DNA from: an uncultured Mollicutes bacterium
GTDB lineage: Bacteria; Bacillota_I; Bacilli_A; Acholeplasmatales; JAEDCM01
DNA length: 64,000 nt
Reading direction: 5' to 3'
Assembly (NCBI GenBank): GCA_947166335.1
Contig: CAMVDS010000003.1
Location: 29,708-93,707 of the forward strand
In this document: positions 47,549 through 55,699 of the stretch, piece after piece
Numbering within the stretch: position 1 is the stretch's first letter
How the letters are laid out: every line of letters begins with the position of its first letter
Notes under the pieces: model-generated
The model's input: only the letters and a program-made list of their open reading frames with translations
Told to the model about the DNA's origin: nothing
The model's database searches: none
Translations under genes and position numbers: made by a program

Positions 47549-49612
47549 ATGAGTATAGAATTTAAACCATTTAAACAGGAACTTGAGAAACATTTTAAAA
47601 AGATGTGTGAGGAAAATGAACACCTTTTTGAAGTAGAATTGGATAAAGATCAACTCTGGAATAAGTATCTTGATGCTATTCCAGCAGAAGATAATAAAAT
47701 TTTTAAAGTAAGAAGAGAGTTTGACTGTTCGTGTTGCAGACATTTTATTAAGTCTATAGGAAATGTAGTGGCTATCAAAAATGGTAAACTTGTATCAATA
47801 TGGGATTTTGATTCTGAAGAACCTAAATGGTCTACCGTAACAAAAGTTCTATCAGATTATGTAAAACAGCATCCTATCACAAACGTTTATATTTCAAAAT
47901 TTTCATCAGTAGGTACAGACTATAACATGATGAAAACAGAAGAAGGAAAGGTGATAAAGTGGGATCATTTCTACCTTGAGTTACCTAAAAGTTTGGTGTT
48001 TGCTGATAGGTATGGAGATACAATAGACTCTAAAAGAGGTGAGTATAGAGATGTAAGAAATGTGTTCAAGAGATCTCTCGATGAACTTACAGAGGATTCT
48101 GTACTTACAGTTCTTGATCTTATAAATCAAGGAAGTCTGTATAAAGGAGATGAGTACAAACATATTCTCACAAAATTCAAAGATTTAAAGAAAGACTATG
48201 ATAAATTGGATGACTACAGCAAAGAGTTATTCGTATGGGATATGTCATTAAAGGTTGACCAGGCAACTGCAAAGATTCGTAATACAGCTATAGGTACTCT
48301 TTTGATTGATGTGTCGAATAATGTAGATCTTGAAGAAGCAGTTCGTAAGTATGAGTCAGTGACAGCACCTCAGAACTACAAGAGGTCGAAACCTATTTTT
48401 ACAAAGAAAATGCTTGAGGATGCTCAGAAAACAATTACGGATCTTGGATATCTTGATTCTCTTGAGAGAAGATATGCAAATGCTGATGACATAACAGTAA
48501 ATAATATACTGTTCAGCAATAGGGAAATGTCAAGTAGAATACAGGGTGGGGCAACTAGTTTATTTGAAGAGCTTGAGAAAGAGACAAAAGGCTCTCCTAA
48601 GAAGTTTGATAGGGTGGAAGAAATTTCAATAGAGAAGTTCATAAGTAATGTAGTTCCTACAGCTTCAGAAATAGAAGCTTACGTTGAAGGAAGACATATT
48701 CCAAATTTCATATCACTTATAGCTCCTTGTAATGCTGATGCAAAGACAATGTTTAAGTGGAATAATAATTTCTCTTGGGCATACTCAGGAAATGTGACTG
48801 ATTCAATGGTGAAACAGAATGTAAAAAATGCTGGTGGTAAAGTTGATGGTGTATTGAGGTTTTCTATACAGTGGAATGATGCAGATGAGTGGGACAAAAA
48901 CGATGAAGATGCTCATTGTAAAGAACCTGGGGGTAATGAAATTTACTATAGTAATAAGATAAACTGGCGTACAGGAGGTAATCTTGACATAGATATAATA
49001 AATCCTACTAAAGGTGTTCCAGCCGTAGAAAATATCACATGGCCTGATATTAAGAGGATGGAAGAAGGGACATATAAGTTTTTTGTTCACTGTTATTCCA
49101 ATAGAGGAGGAAGATCTGGGTTTAGAGCTGAGATAGAATTTAATGGTGAAATTTATTCTTTTGATTATACTAAAGAGCTTCGTCAGAATGAGCAGGTACA
49201 GGTCGCAGAAGTAATACTAAAAGATGGGAAGTTTACTATTAAAGAAAAACTTCCATCAAATTGTTCAAGTAGAGAAGTGTGGGGTATTAAAACAAATGAA
49301 TTTACTCCTGTATCAGTATTATGTTATTCACCTAATTACTGGGATGAACAGAATGGGATAGGCAATAAACATTATTTCTTTATGCTTAAAGATTGTGTTA
49401 ATCCTGAGTTGCCTAATGCATGGTATAATGAATTCTTAAACGAAGAACTTTATCCTAAGCATAGAAAAGTAATGGAAGCTTTATCATCTAAGGCTCATGT
49501 AAAAGATGCGAATGATCAGTTATCGGGTATAGGATTTAGTTCTACATTGAGAAATGACCTTGTTGTAAAAGTAAAAGGCTCTACAGAGAGAGTTTTAAAA
49601 GTAAAATTCTAA
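47549..49612 (+). CDS. Large conserved hypothetical protein with C-terminal beta-sandwich (687 aa)
   Basis: SD AAAGGAAAC. N-terminal 120 residues carry FDCSCCRHFI, probably metal-binding. A long helical middle follows. The last 280 residues look like a beta-sandwich (VLRFSIQWND, DEDAHCKEPGG, GGNLDIDIINPTKGVPAVEN, KFFVHCYSNRGGRSGFRAE). I recognise large proteins of this kind paired with the following small gene in Firmicutes phages, but know no function. Intracellular or virion-associated roles are both open. Confidence 0.75.
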   Translation: MSIEFKPFKQELEKHFKKMCEENEHLFEVELDKDQLWNKYLDAIPAEDNKIFKVRREFDCSCCRHFIKSIGNVVAIKNGKLVSIWDFDSEEPKWSTVTKVLSDYVKQHPITNVYISKFSSVGTDYNMMKTEEGKVIKWDHFYLELPKSLVFADRYGDTIDSKRGEYRDVRNVFKRSLDELTEDSVLTVLDLINQGSLYKGDEYKHILTKFKDLKKDYDKLDDYSKELFVWDMSLKVDQATAKIRNTAIGTLLIDVSNNVDLEEAVRKYESVTAPQNYKRSKPIFTKKMLEDAQKTITDLGYLDSLERRYANADDITVNNILFSNREMSSRIQGGATSLFEELEKETKGSPKKFDRVEEISIEKFISNVVPTASEIEAYVEGRHIPNFISLIAPCNADAKTMFKWNNNFSWAYSGNVTDSMVKQNVKNAGGKVDGVLRFSIQWNDADEWDKNDEDAHCKEPGGNEIYYSNKINWRTGGNLDIDIINPTKGVPAVENITWPDIKRMEEGTYKFFVHCYSNRGGRSGFRAEIEFNGEIYSFDYTKELRQNEQVQVAEVILKDGKFTIKEKLPSNCSSREVWGIKTNEFTPVSVLCYSPNYWDEQNGIGNKHYFFMLKDCVNPELPNAWYNEFLNEELYPKHRKVMEALSSKAHVKDANDQLSGIGFSSTLRNDLVVKVKGSTERVLKVKF

Positions 49613-49631
49613 TATAGAAAGGGGATTAAAA

Positions 49632-50033
49632 ATGGTAGATTTATTTAAGGTAGCAACAAAGAAGAAGTACAGATTTAACTTTAAAGGGCAACTTACTGTA
49701 GAGGATCTGTGGGAACTTTCTGTGGAGGATTTAGATAAGATTTATAAGAATTTGAAATCTCAGCAGAAAAATTCTCAGGAAGAATCACTTTTGCAGACCG
49801 CATCTAAAGAAGATAAAGAATTATCAAATAAGATTGATATTATTAAGACTATCTTCACAGATAAGTTGATTGCAAGAGAAAAAGCACTGAAAGCAGCTGA
49901 AAAAAAGGCTCAAAATCAGAGGATTCTTGAAATAATGGCTGATAAGCAGGATGCTGCATTAAAAGAAAAGTCCTTAGAGGAATTGCAGAATATGCTCAAC
50001 TCTTCAAATGATATAGATGAAGATGACGAATAA
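49632..50033 (+). CDS. Conserved phage coiled-coil protein (133 aa)
   Basis: SD AAAGGGGAT. DLFKVATKKKYRFNFKGQL-type N-terminus followed by VEDLWELSVEDLDKIYKNL, then a long charged helix ending LEELQNMLNSSNDIDEDDE. A recurrent phage protein of unknown function, here placed directly after the 687-residue protein, as if functionally linked. The gene is followed by a perfect hairpin. Confidence 0.82.
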   Translation: MVDLFKVATKKKYRFNFKGQLTVEDLWELSVEDLDKIYKNLKSQQKNSQEESLLQTASKEDKELSNKIDIIKTIFTDKLIAREKALKAAEKKAQNQRILEIMADKQDAALKEKSLEELQNMLNSSNDIDEDDE

Positions 50034-50050
50034 TTTAGTTTAATTATGTG

Positions 50051-50086
50051 CATAGGAAGTTGTCAGTTATTGATTAACTTCCTATG
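50051..50086 (+). terminator. Hairpin after the 687-aa/133-aa gene pair
   Basis: CATAGGAAGTT and AACTTCCTATG pair perfectly over 11 bp around a 14-base loop, shortly after the stop codon. There is no U tract but the position fits an operon end. Confidence 0.6.
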
Positions 50087-50128
50087 TATAGTAACGATTA
50101 AAATAAATTGCTTTTTGGGGGATTATAT

Positions 50129-50341
50129 ATGTGTCCATTATGTTCTAATATTATTACTGATGAAAAAGAACTTAGTCAATGGTTACAACTAAGCTCTTAT
50201 GATGACACTATGCCATATAATGTTATATACAAAGATATTATAAATTTTTATCTATACAGTAAAGTTGAAGATAATTGTTACAACGAAGATACTAGAACGT
50301 TAATAAATTATTGTCCTGTATGTGGCAAAAAGTTAGTATAA
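50129..50341 (+). CDS. Zinc-knuckle protein (70 aa)
   Basis: Start at ATG 50129 behind TTGGGGGAT. Has CPLC at the N-terminus and CPVCGKKL at the C-terminus, about 55 residues apart: the two halves of a zinc ribbon enclosing a helical insert. Function unknown. Confidence 0.7.
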   Translation: MCPLCSNIITDEKELSQWLQLSSYDDTMPYNVIYKDIINFYLYSKVEDNCYNEDTRTLINYCPVCGKKLV

Positions 50342-50366
50342 AATAAATTCTTTATTGGAGGTGTCT

Positions 50367-50633
50367 ATGGATATAAAAGAAGTTTATGAAAAATTGTACC
50401 CCCTTACAATAGTAATGGATAGATACACTGGAGTATATTCTGGTGGTATATTTACTGCATGGAATCTTGATCCTGATGAAGTTCCAGAAGAAATTTGTGC
50501 GGATGATAATAGTGCTAGTGAATTTTTTGATGATATAAGATATAGAAGACGAGATTTTATATATGGTGTTGGTGAAACACCAGATGAAGCTGCTATGGAT
50601 TTGTATATAAAAATAAGAGGACTGTATGAATAA
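50367..50633 (+). CDS. Hypothetical acidic protein (88 aa)
   Basis: Start at ATG 50367 behind TGGAGGTGTC. Contains YTGVYSGGIFTAWNLDPDEVPEEI and a C-terminal GVGETPDEAAMDLYIKIRG helix, features of small proteins in Lachnospiraceae phages. Function unknown. Confidence 0.7.
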   Translation: MDIKEVYEKLYPLTIVMDRYTGVYSGGIFTAWNLDPDEVPEEICADDNSASEFFDDIRYRRRDFIYGVGETPDEAAMDLYIKIRGLYE

Positions 50634-50805
50634 AATAACTGAATTAGTATTAGAAGAATGCATGAATTTTGTTTTTAACCAAAAAATAAATGATATGCTT
50701 TTAGGTAAATATGATCCTCCTAATATAATAGGAAAAGCAGTAGATGATATTTTTGATACTTGGAGCAAATTATTACAAAAAACAATAGAATTTGAAAACA
50801 AATAA
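50626..50805 (+). CDS. Hypothetical helical protein (59 aa)
   Basis: ATG overlaps the end of the previous gene (GTATGAATAA). Helical, single Cys, no motif recognised. Followed by the gene at 50832. Confidence 0.65.
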   Translation: MNKITELVLEECMNFVFNQKINDMLLGKYDPPNIIGKAVDDIFDTWSKLLQKTIEFENK

Positions 50806-50831
50806 AATAAAACTTTTATAGGAGGACAAAT

Positions 50832-51449
50832 ATGAGTTATAGTAGTTTATATGGAATTACAAAAGATTATAAAGGTAAAGAAATTATTGAATATAAGAAT
50901 TCATGGTATTTTTCTCCGATTGTTTGGAGTGTTTTATCTGACAAATTATTACCAAGAAAATATGGATATATTCAAAATGTTATAGGTCTTAATGGTCAAA
51001 AGGTTTGGGACAGTATTAATAATATTTTGAATAGCTCTGATTTTTTAGTAGATAGAGTACTTTGGGATTTATCCAACCAAGGGATTTTTAAAACAAAAGA
51101 CAAAAATATAATAGCTGATTGTATTAGAGACTTTTTAAAAATCAACAATAAGTATGACAAATCTGACGAAGATAATATTTCTGTATTAAAAAGAGATCAT
51201 ATTATTGAACGTTGGAATGAAATTGCAACGGATATAGAAAACCTTAACGAAGAAGAATTTCCATTTTTCGTATTTAAGAACACGTCATGTGACGATTCCG
51301 TTGAGTCTTGGTTCATAAAATATAATGAAGAATCAGATGAATATGAAGAACGAGGATTGAATGAGTGTGAGGATTTAATTACAGAATTTGTTATTATCGA
51401 AAATAATTCTATTGTCGGTTATATTCCAAACACAGAATATAAATATTGA
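50832..51449 (+). CDS. Conserved phage protein with SYSSLYGI N-terminus (205 aa)
   Basis: SD TAGGAGGAC. SYSSLYGITKDYKGKEIIEYKNSWYFSP is a conserved opening I recognise from hypothetical proteins of Firmicutes phages. Acidic C-terminus. It is the last gene before the CRISPR-like locus. A functional link to that locus is not shown. Confidence 0.78.
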   Translation: MSYSSLYGITKDYKGKEIIEYKNSWYFSPIVWSVLSDKLLPRKYGYIQNVIGLNGQKVWDSINNILNSSDFLVDRVLWDLSNQGIFKTKDKNIIADCIRDFLKINNKYDKSDEDNISVLKRDHIIERWNEIATDIENLNEEEFPFFVFKNTSCDDSVESWFIKYNEESDEYEERGLNECEDLITEFVIIENNSIVGYIPNTEYKY

Positions 51450-51481
51450 TGAAAGAATAATTTATTGGAATAATTCTATTC

Positions 51482-51665
51482 GTGGATAAATCCACTGGTT
51501 GTAAACCGCAACCTATACTCTGTTTAATCAGAGATACATAAACTTCATATATTATATCAACAAAATAATATATAAAGTTTATATGCATCCGTAATAAAAT
51601 ATGGTAAAGGCTATGGGTTTTAGCCGTTGTATTTATACATAAAGAGTACTTTGAAAATTATATTT
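51482..51665 (+). ncRNA. Candidate structured RNA (tracr-like) with five hairpins
   Basis: Hairpins in order: GTGGA/TCCAC (51482), GGTTG/CAACC (51497), CTCTG/CAGAG (51518), AACTT..ATATATTAT pairing with ATAATATAT..AAGTT (51541-51579), GGCTA/TAGCC (51609). Then TACTTT-G-AAAATTA, which can pair with TAATTTTAAAGTA inside the repeats over 13 bp with one bulged G. The layout resembles a tracrRNA or guide scaffold. Transcription is not shown. Confidence 0.55.
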
Positions 51666-51669
51666 TGGG

Positions 51670-51811
51670 GTTTTGGATATATGTAATTTTAAAGTATTTC
51701 AAACCCAGTCTGGTTGGTATCTTGCCCTTATATTCGTTTTGGATATATGTAATTTTAAAGTATTCCAAACCTTAACATCGGATGATTTGCGTGTTTTGGA
51801 TATATGTAATT
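51670..51811 (+). CRISPR. Mini CRISPR-like array: two full repeats plus one truncated
   Basis: Repeat 1 (51670-51705) and repeat 2 (51736-51771) are 36 nt and differ at one base (T51699 versus C51765). They begin GTTTTGGATATATG, end CAAACC, and their ends are partly self-complementary. Spacer 1 is 30 nt (51706-51735). A 21-nt interval follows, then the first 19 nt of the repeat (51793-51811) run directly into AGGAG and the ATG of the effector gene. Only one spacer has normal length. Confidence 0.65.
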
Positions 51812-51823
51812 ATAGGAGATTAT

Positions 51824-53071
51824 ATGAAAACTACCAGAGTAATTCGTTTTAGATTAAAAAAGAAATCAGATATATGGAAACAGGTAGATAATCTTTGCTG
51901 GGAATCTAAAAATTTATATAATTTAGCAAATTATATAGTAAGGCAAGAATTTATTCAAACTACTAAGGAAAAAGAACAGGGATTAAGAGATACTGCACAT
52001 ATTTATAATTATTATGATTTATGTAAATTATGTATAGACTCTGATCCTTATAAAGCATTAGGTAGCAATGTTGGACAAGCTACATTAAAACTCTTAGCAA
52101 ATACATGGAAAAGTTTCCTTGCAGCTATAAAAGATTGGAAAAAGAATCCTTCTAAGTATACAGGAAAACCTAAATTGCCTGGATATTTAGATAAAGAAAA
52201 GGGAAGACAGGTTGTAGGTCTTGATAGTAACAAAGTTAAGAATAAAGATGGATATGTATACTTTTGTTGGAAACCATTAAAATATATGAACAACCACTTT
52301 AAGCTTGATTTTGATAATAGGATACTATCTTCAAGGTTTGTGCCAAAGAATGATGAGATTTATTTTGAAATAATATATGAGACAGAAATTGAAGAAAAAA
52401 AAGAAAAGAATAATAACATAGCATCAATAGACTTAGGTATTAATAATCTTATGACAGTTGTGACTAATTGTAATAAACAGCCATTTGTTATAAATGGAAA
52501 GCCATTAAAATCAATGAATGCATATTATAATAAGAAGAAAGCAGATATACAGTCAGATTTAATAGTAAAGACAAATAAGCATAATTCAAAGCGAATGACC
52601 AAATTAACTAATAAGAGAAACAATAAAGTAGTAGATTATTTACATAAAGCATCAAAATATGTTTGTGATTGGTGTGTAGAGAATGGCATTGATACTATAG
52701 TGTGTGGACATAATATTGGATGGAAACAGGAAAGCGATATGGGAAAGAAAAATAACCAGAACTTTGTGTCGATTCCACATACTACTTTGATTAACCAATT
52801 AAAGTATAAATGCGAAGATAGAGGAATAAAGTTTATAGAAGTTAATGAAGCATATACAAGTGGAACAAGTTTTTTGGATAGAGAAAAGCCTTGTAAAGAG
52901 AATTACAACAAAGAAAGGAGGAAATATCGTGGACTCTTCGTAGCAAATGATGGTACAGAGATAAATGCTGATGTTAATGGAGCGTACCAAATAATGATGA
53001 AAGCATTCCCTAATGCATTTGTAGAGGGGATACAGGGTGTGGGTTTACACCCAGTTATAGTGAATTTATAA
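51824..53071 (+). CDS. Cas12/TnpB-like RuvC effector beside CRISPR-like repeats (415 aa)
   Basis: Start at ATG 51824 with TAGGAGA upstream; in-frame codons before it translate the repeat. RuvC-I is IASIDLGINNLMTVV (Asp near residue 202). The RuvC-II position reads DTIVCGHNIGWKQ, with Gly-His-Asn where TnpB has Glu-Asp-Leu. The TnpB zinc ribbon is missing; instead there is FIEVNEAYTSGTSFLD (Glu near 340) and RuvC-III INADVNGAYQIMMK (Asp near 381). This matches the OrfB group with a relocated catalytic residue. With adjacent repeats it could be a type V-U-like effector, a guided repressor or a domesticated TnpB. Activity cannot be decided here. Confidence 0.78.
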   Translation: MKTTRVIRFRLKKKSDIWKQVDNLCWESKNLYNLANYIVRQEFIQTTKEKEQGLRDTAHIYNYYDLCKLCIDSDPYKALGSNVGQATLKLLANTWKSFLAAIKDWKKNPSKYTGKPKLPGYLDKEKGRQVVGLDSNKVKNKDGYVYFCWKPLKYMNNHFKLDFDNRILSSRFVPKNDEIYFEIIYETEIEEKKEKNNNIASIDLGINNLMTVVTNCNKQPFVINGKPLKSMNAYYNKKKADIQSDLIVKTNKHNSKRMTKLTNKRNNKVVDYLHKASKYVCDWCVENGIDTIVCGHNIGWKQESDMGKKNNQNFVSIPHTTLINQLKYKCEDRGIKFIEVNEAYTSGTSFLDREKPCKENYNKERRKYRGLFVANDGTEINADVNGAYQIMMKAFPNAFVEGIQGVGLHPVIVNL

Positions 53072-53075
53072 CGAA

Positions 53076-53091
53076 TGAGTAGAAATACTCA
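53076..53091 (+). terminator. Short hairpin after the effector gene
   Basis: TGAGTA-GAAA-TACTCA, a perfect 6-bp stem with a GAAA tetraloop right after the stop codon. Without a U tract it may be a 3' RNA end or processing signal. Confidence 0.45.
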
Positions 53092-53120
53092 ATAAATGTA
53101 CAATTTCATAGGTGATCAAG

Positions 53121-53399
53121 ATGGATAAGATGATAGAACCATTTACAATAGAAGATATCAAGGCAGCAATACATAAATGGGATTTGATTAACAGACCTTA
53201 TACTCTTTGTTATCATCCGAATGATAAAGAAATCATTAAAGAAATAATGACAACTTCAACTGGTGACAATTTGTTACCAGTTGAAACACCTTTAATAAAA
53301 TCTGGGCAAGTGTTATTGATAGATAGAGTTAAGGTTGAAGACTATTACAGTTTTGTAAACTATAAAAATATAGGAAAAGAGGATACGTATGGGAGTTAA
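53121..53399 (+). CDS. Hypothetical protein (92 aa)
   Basis: Start at ATG 53121 behind AGGTGATCAAG. Alpha/beta; contains YTLCYHPNDKEIIKEIMTT and LIKSGQVLLIDRVKVEDYY. No family recognised. Overlaps the next gene. Confidence 0.7.
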   Translation: MDKMIEPFTIEDIKAAIHKWDLINRPYTLCYHPNDKEIIKEIMTTSTGDNLLPVETPLIKSGQVLLIDRVKVEDYYSFVNYKNIGKEDTYGS

Positions 53400-53562
53400 A
53401 GAAACAATTGTTGCTTGGATTTTGTTATTTATTATTTTATTACTCTGTGGTTATCTCATTATACGTCCACTTATGGCTATTGGAGATATTCCGATTGAGA
53501 TAAGAAAGTTAAGAGAATCAATAGATAAATTGACAGATGAAGTTAGAAGGAGTCGCAAATGA
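53389..53562 (+). CDS. Small single-pass membrane protein (57 aa)
   Basis: ATG inside the end of the previous gene behind AAGAGGATACG. Transmembrane helix IVAWILLFIILLLCGYLII, then a coiled-coil tail (IEIRKLRESIDKLTDEVRRS). ATGA overlap with the next gene. Function unknown. Confidence 0.7.
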   Translation: MGVKETIVAWILLFIILLLCGYLIIRPLMAIGDIPIEIRKLRESIDKLTDEVRRSRK

Positions 53563-54044
53563 GTCTTTCACAGGAGAATATAAATAAACTTTGTATGACA
53601 GGAATCTATCATTGTGATCCAGTTCCTTCTTGGATTGAATCATGGAGAAGAGATAATCCATATCATTGTATTAACTGGAATTTCAAGGTCAGACATTACG
53701 AAGAAAAAGATTTGTATTACATGGTTGATACATATTGGACTGGTTGTGATGGATTAAGAGTTAAATTAACAGATAAGAACTTTGATAAGTTTGAACTCTT
53801 GTTTGATATGAATGATGTGCATAAAGTCAGTCCTCCTGATTTTTGGGATTATAATGAAGAGGATCGTTGGCATGTTGCTTTAGATAGTGGTGGTTTTCAA
53901 TTTAGTAAACATTATTATGTAAGAAATGGTGCCAAAAAGAATAAAGAAGCGCTATTAGAAAGATTAAATAGAGAGTTAGAGAATTTGAAGAATCAGGTTA
54001 AATGGAAAGAAGAAGAAATTAGAAAAGTTATGGAGGAAGAGTAA
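53559..54044 (+). CDS. Conserved phage protein (161 aa)
   Basis: ATGA overlap with the membrane peptide gene; SD GAAGGAG. SWIESWRRDNPYHCINWNFKVRHYE and YWTGCDGLRVKLTDKNFDKFELLFD are conserved blocks known to me from hypothetical phage proteins. Ends in a coiled coil. Stop overlaps the next ATG by one base. Confidence 0.75.
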   Translation: MSLSQENINKLCMTGIYHCDPVPSWIESWRRDNPYHCINWNFKVRHYEEKDLYYMVDTYWTGCDGLRVKLTDKNFDKFELLFDMNDVHKVSPPDFWDYNEEDRWHVALDSGGFQFSKHYYVRNGAKKNKEALLERLNRELENLKNQVKWKEEEIRKVMEEE

Positions 54045-54424
54045 TGGGAATACTTATATTATTAACTATGTTATTTCTTCATATAGTAGATGATTATTAT
54101 TTACAGGGGATACTTGCAAAATTAAAACAAAAATCTTGGTGGGAAGAAAACGCTCCTAATAAGTTATATAAACATGATTATATTGTAGCTTTAATTGAAC
54201 ATGCTTTCAGTTGGACTTTTATGATTATGTTACCACTTATTATATATTTAATAGAAATAAAAGAGTTACATTATCCTTTTTTAATCTGTTTTTGTATTAA
54301 TTGGCTTATACATACTATTGTAGACGATTTAAAAGCGAATAGGTATAAAATTAATTTAATAGTAGATCAAACAATACATATTATACAGATAATAATAACT
54401 TGGTTTGCATTAGTAATTCTTTAA
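54044..54424 (+). CDS. DUF3307-like membrane protein (126 aa)
   Basis: Overlaps the previous stop (TAATG); SD GGAGGAAG. Four hydrophobic segments with conserved polar residues: LHIVDDYYLQ near residue 13, HDYIVALIEH near 45, IHTIVDDLKANRYKINLIVDQTIHI near 90-115. The His/Asp pattern is that of DUF3307-type membrane proteins found in many phages. Function unknown. Confidence 0.75.
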   Translation: MGILILLTMLFLHIVDDYYLQGILAKLKQKSWWEENAPNKLYKHDYIVALIEHAFSWTFMIMLPLIIYLIEIKELHYPFLICFCINWLIHTIVDDLKANRYKINLIVDQTIHIIQIIITWFALVIL

Positions 54425-54440
54425 TTGAGGAGGATAAAAT

Positions 54441-55052
54441 ATGATGAATATTATTACACAGGAAAAAGTTAATAAAGAAATTAAAGGAATAAGCAATTCT
54501 ATACAAAACATAGTAAATATAGCTTATGACCAAGGATATGAATATGGTAAAGAAGCTAATATAGATTTTTATAAAGAAGATATTTTAAAAGATATCCAAT
54601 GTGCAGAAATGAAATCATATAATGAAGGATTTAATGATGGAAAAAAGGATACCTATGCAAAAGCAACTAATGCTATATTAAAAATTTATAAAATGACCGT
54701 TTCTGAAAAGCAAGAATGTTTCGGATTTTCTAGTGAATTAAATGTTGGTTTAGACGAAATATTAAACACATTAGGATTTGAAGACGTTATCTTTTTACTT
54801 GAACAATATTATCATATAGAAAAAACTCAAGAAGAAAAACAAGAAGAAATAGAAGTAGGTGATGTTTGCGTATATCCTAAAACTATAGATGAGCCGTTTA
54901 TATATTTGGGTAAAGTGGATACTTGGCATTTTGCATTAGGCAGAAAGACTATGGAAAAATATAGCTTTAAGGGGTTAACAGGTATTAAAAAGACTGGAGA
55001 GCATGTAACTGATATTACTTCTATTCTTATTAAAGATAAAGAGGAGGAATGA
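54441..55052 (+). CDS. Hypothetical protein (203 aa)
   Basis: SD GAGGAGGATAAAAT. N-terminal helical part with duplicated YDQGYEYGKEA and YNEGFNDGKKD elements; C-terminal 65 residues beta-rich (EVGDVCVYPKTIDEPFIYLGK), like a small SH3 domain. Family not recognised. Confidence 0.72.
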   Translation: MMNIITQEKVNKEIKGISNSIQNIVNIAYDQGYEYGKEANIDFYKEDILKDIQCAEMKSYNEGFNDGKKDTYAKATNAILKIYKMTVSEKQECFGFSSELNVGLDEILNTLGFEDVIFLLEQYYHIEKTQEEKQEEIEVGDVCVYPKTIDEPFIYLGKVDTWHFALGRKTMEKYSFKGLTGIKKTGEHVTDITSILIKDKEEE

Positions 55053-55062
55053 TTATAAATTT

Positions 55063-55335
55063 ATGATAGGAATGAATTATTTAGAGAAAGTACAAACGAT
55101 AAAAGATATAGCTTCTTATTTATCTAATAAAGTAATGGCTACTGTTTTTATTAGTGAAGCTGTCGATTTTGAAATCCCTATGAATGGATGCTATTTCATT
55201 AAATTTCATGATACAAAATATAATATACAGTTTGTATATAAGTTAACAATAAATTTAGAAAATATAAAAACTGAAGATTTAGATAAAGCTTTAGACGCAT
55301 ATAAGGATTATATTTATAAACAGTTTTTCTTTTAA
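55063..55335 (+). CDS. Hypothetical protein (90 aa)
   Basis: SD AGAGGAGGAATG lies upstream of the ATG. Alpha-beta-alpha pattern with KFHDTKYNIQFVYKLTINLE; no Cys motif. Function unknown. Confidence 0.68.
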   Translation: MIGMNYLEKVQTIKDIASYLSNKVMATVFISEAVDFEIPMNGCYFIKFHDTKYNIQFVYKLTINLENIKTEDLDKALDAYKDYIYKQFFF

Positions 55336-55348
55336 AGAGGTATAAAAA

Positions 55349-55699
55349 ATGACATTAACAGATGAAGAATTTGTAGTTTTAAAAGGTTTACAAGAAAAAT
55401 TTTATTATTTTAATGTATCTTCAGTTGATACAAAAGAAAAATTGCTTCCTTTTATGATATATAAAGATCAAGCAGAACTAATAAGTCGTGCTTTAACAGA
55501 AGTTATTGAAAGAGAAATAGATAAAAGACGTGAAAAAGATAAGGTTAATAGTAAAGTTGAATATATGCTTAAAAACCAATCTTTATCTATTGTTAACGAA
55601 AGTAAATGTAAATATGAATTACCATGTGGTAAATGTGACTTAAGTAAAGAAATATGCACATATAAATATGAGGTAACGAAATATGGGAATGGTATTTGA
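55349..55699 (+). CDS. Hypothetical protein with C-terminal Cys cluster (116 aa)
   Basis: SD AGAGGTAT. Helical body (YKDQAELISRALTEVIEREI) and a C-terminal CKYELPCGKCDLSKEICTY cluster that could bind zinc or an Fe-S cluster. Overlaps the next gene by 17 bases. Function unknown. Confidence 0.7.
   Translation: MTLTDEEFVVLKGLQEKFYYFNVSSVDTKEKLLPFMIYKDQAELISRALTEVIEREIDKRREKDKVNSKVEYMLKNQSLSIVNESKCKYELPCGKCDLSKEICTYKYEVTKYGNGI

Larger units (their letters stand above)
51450..51823 (+). other. Noncoding leader and repeat region upstream of the Cas12/TnpB-like gene
   Basis: About 370 bases without a gene. Holds a row of hairpins (51482-51625), an anti-repeat-like segment (51647-51660), then CRISPR-like repeats (51670-51811) and the ribosome-binding site of the effector. 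Confidence 0.75.

Noticed and set aside
51782..51823. Upstream in-frame ATG of the Cas12/TnpB-like gene
   Set aside because: It translates the spacer and truncated repeat, and lacks an SD; ATG 51824 has AGGAG.
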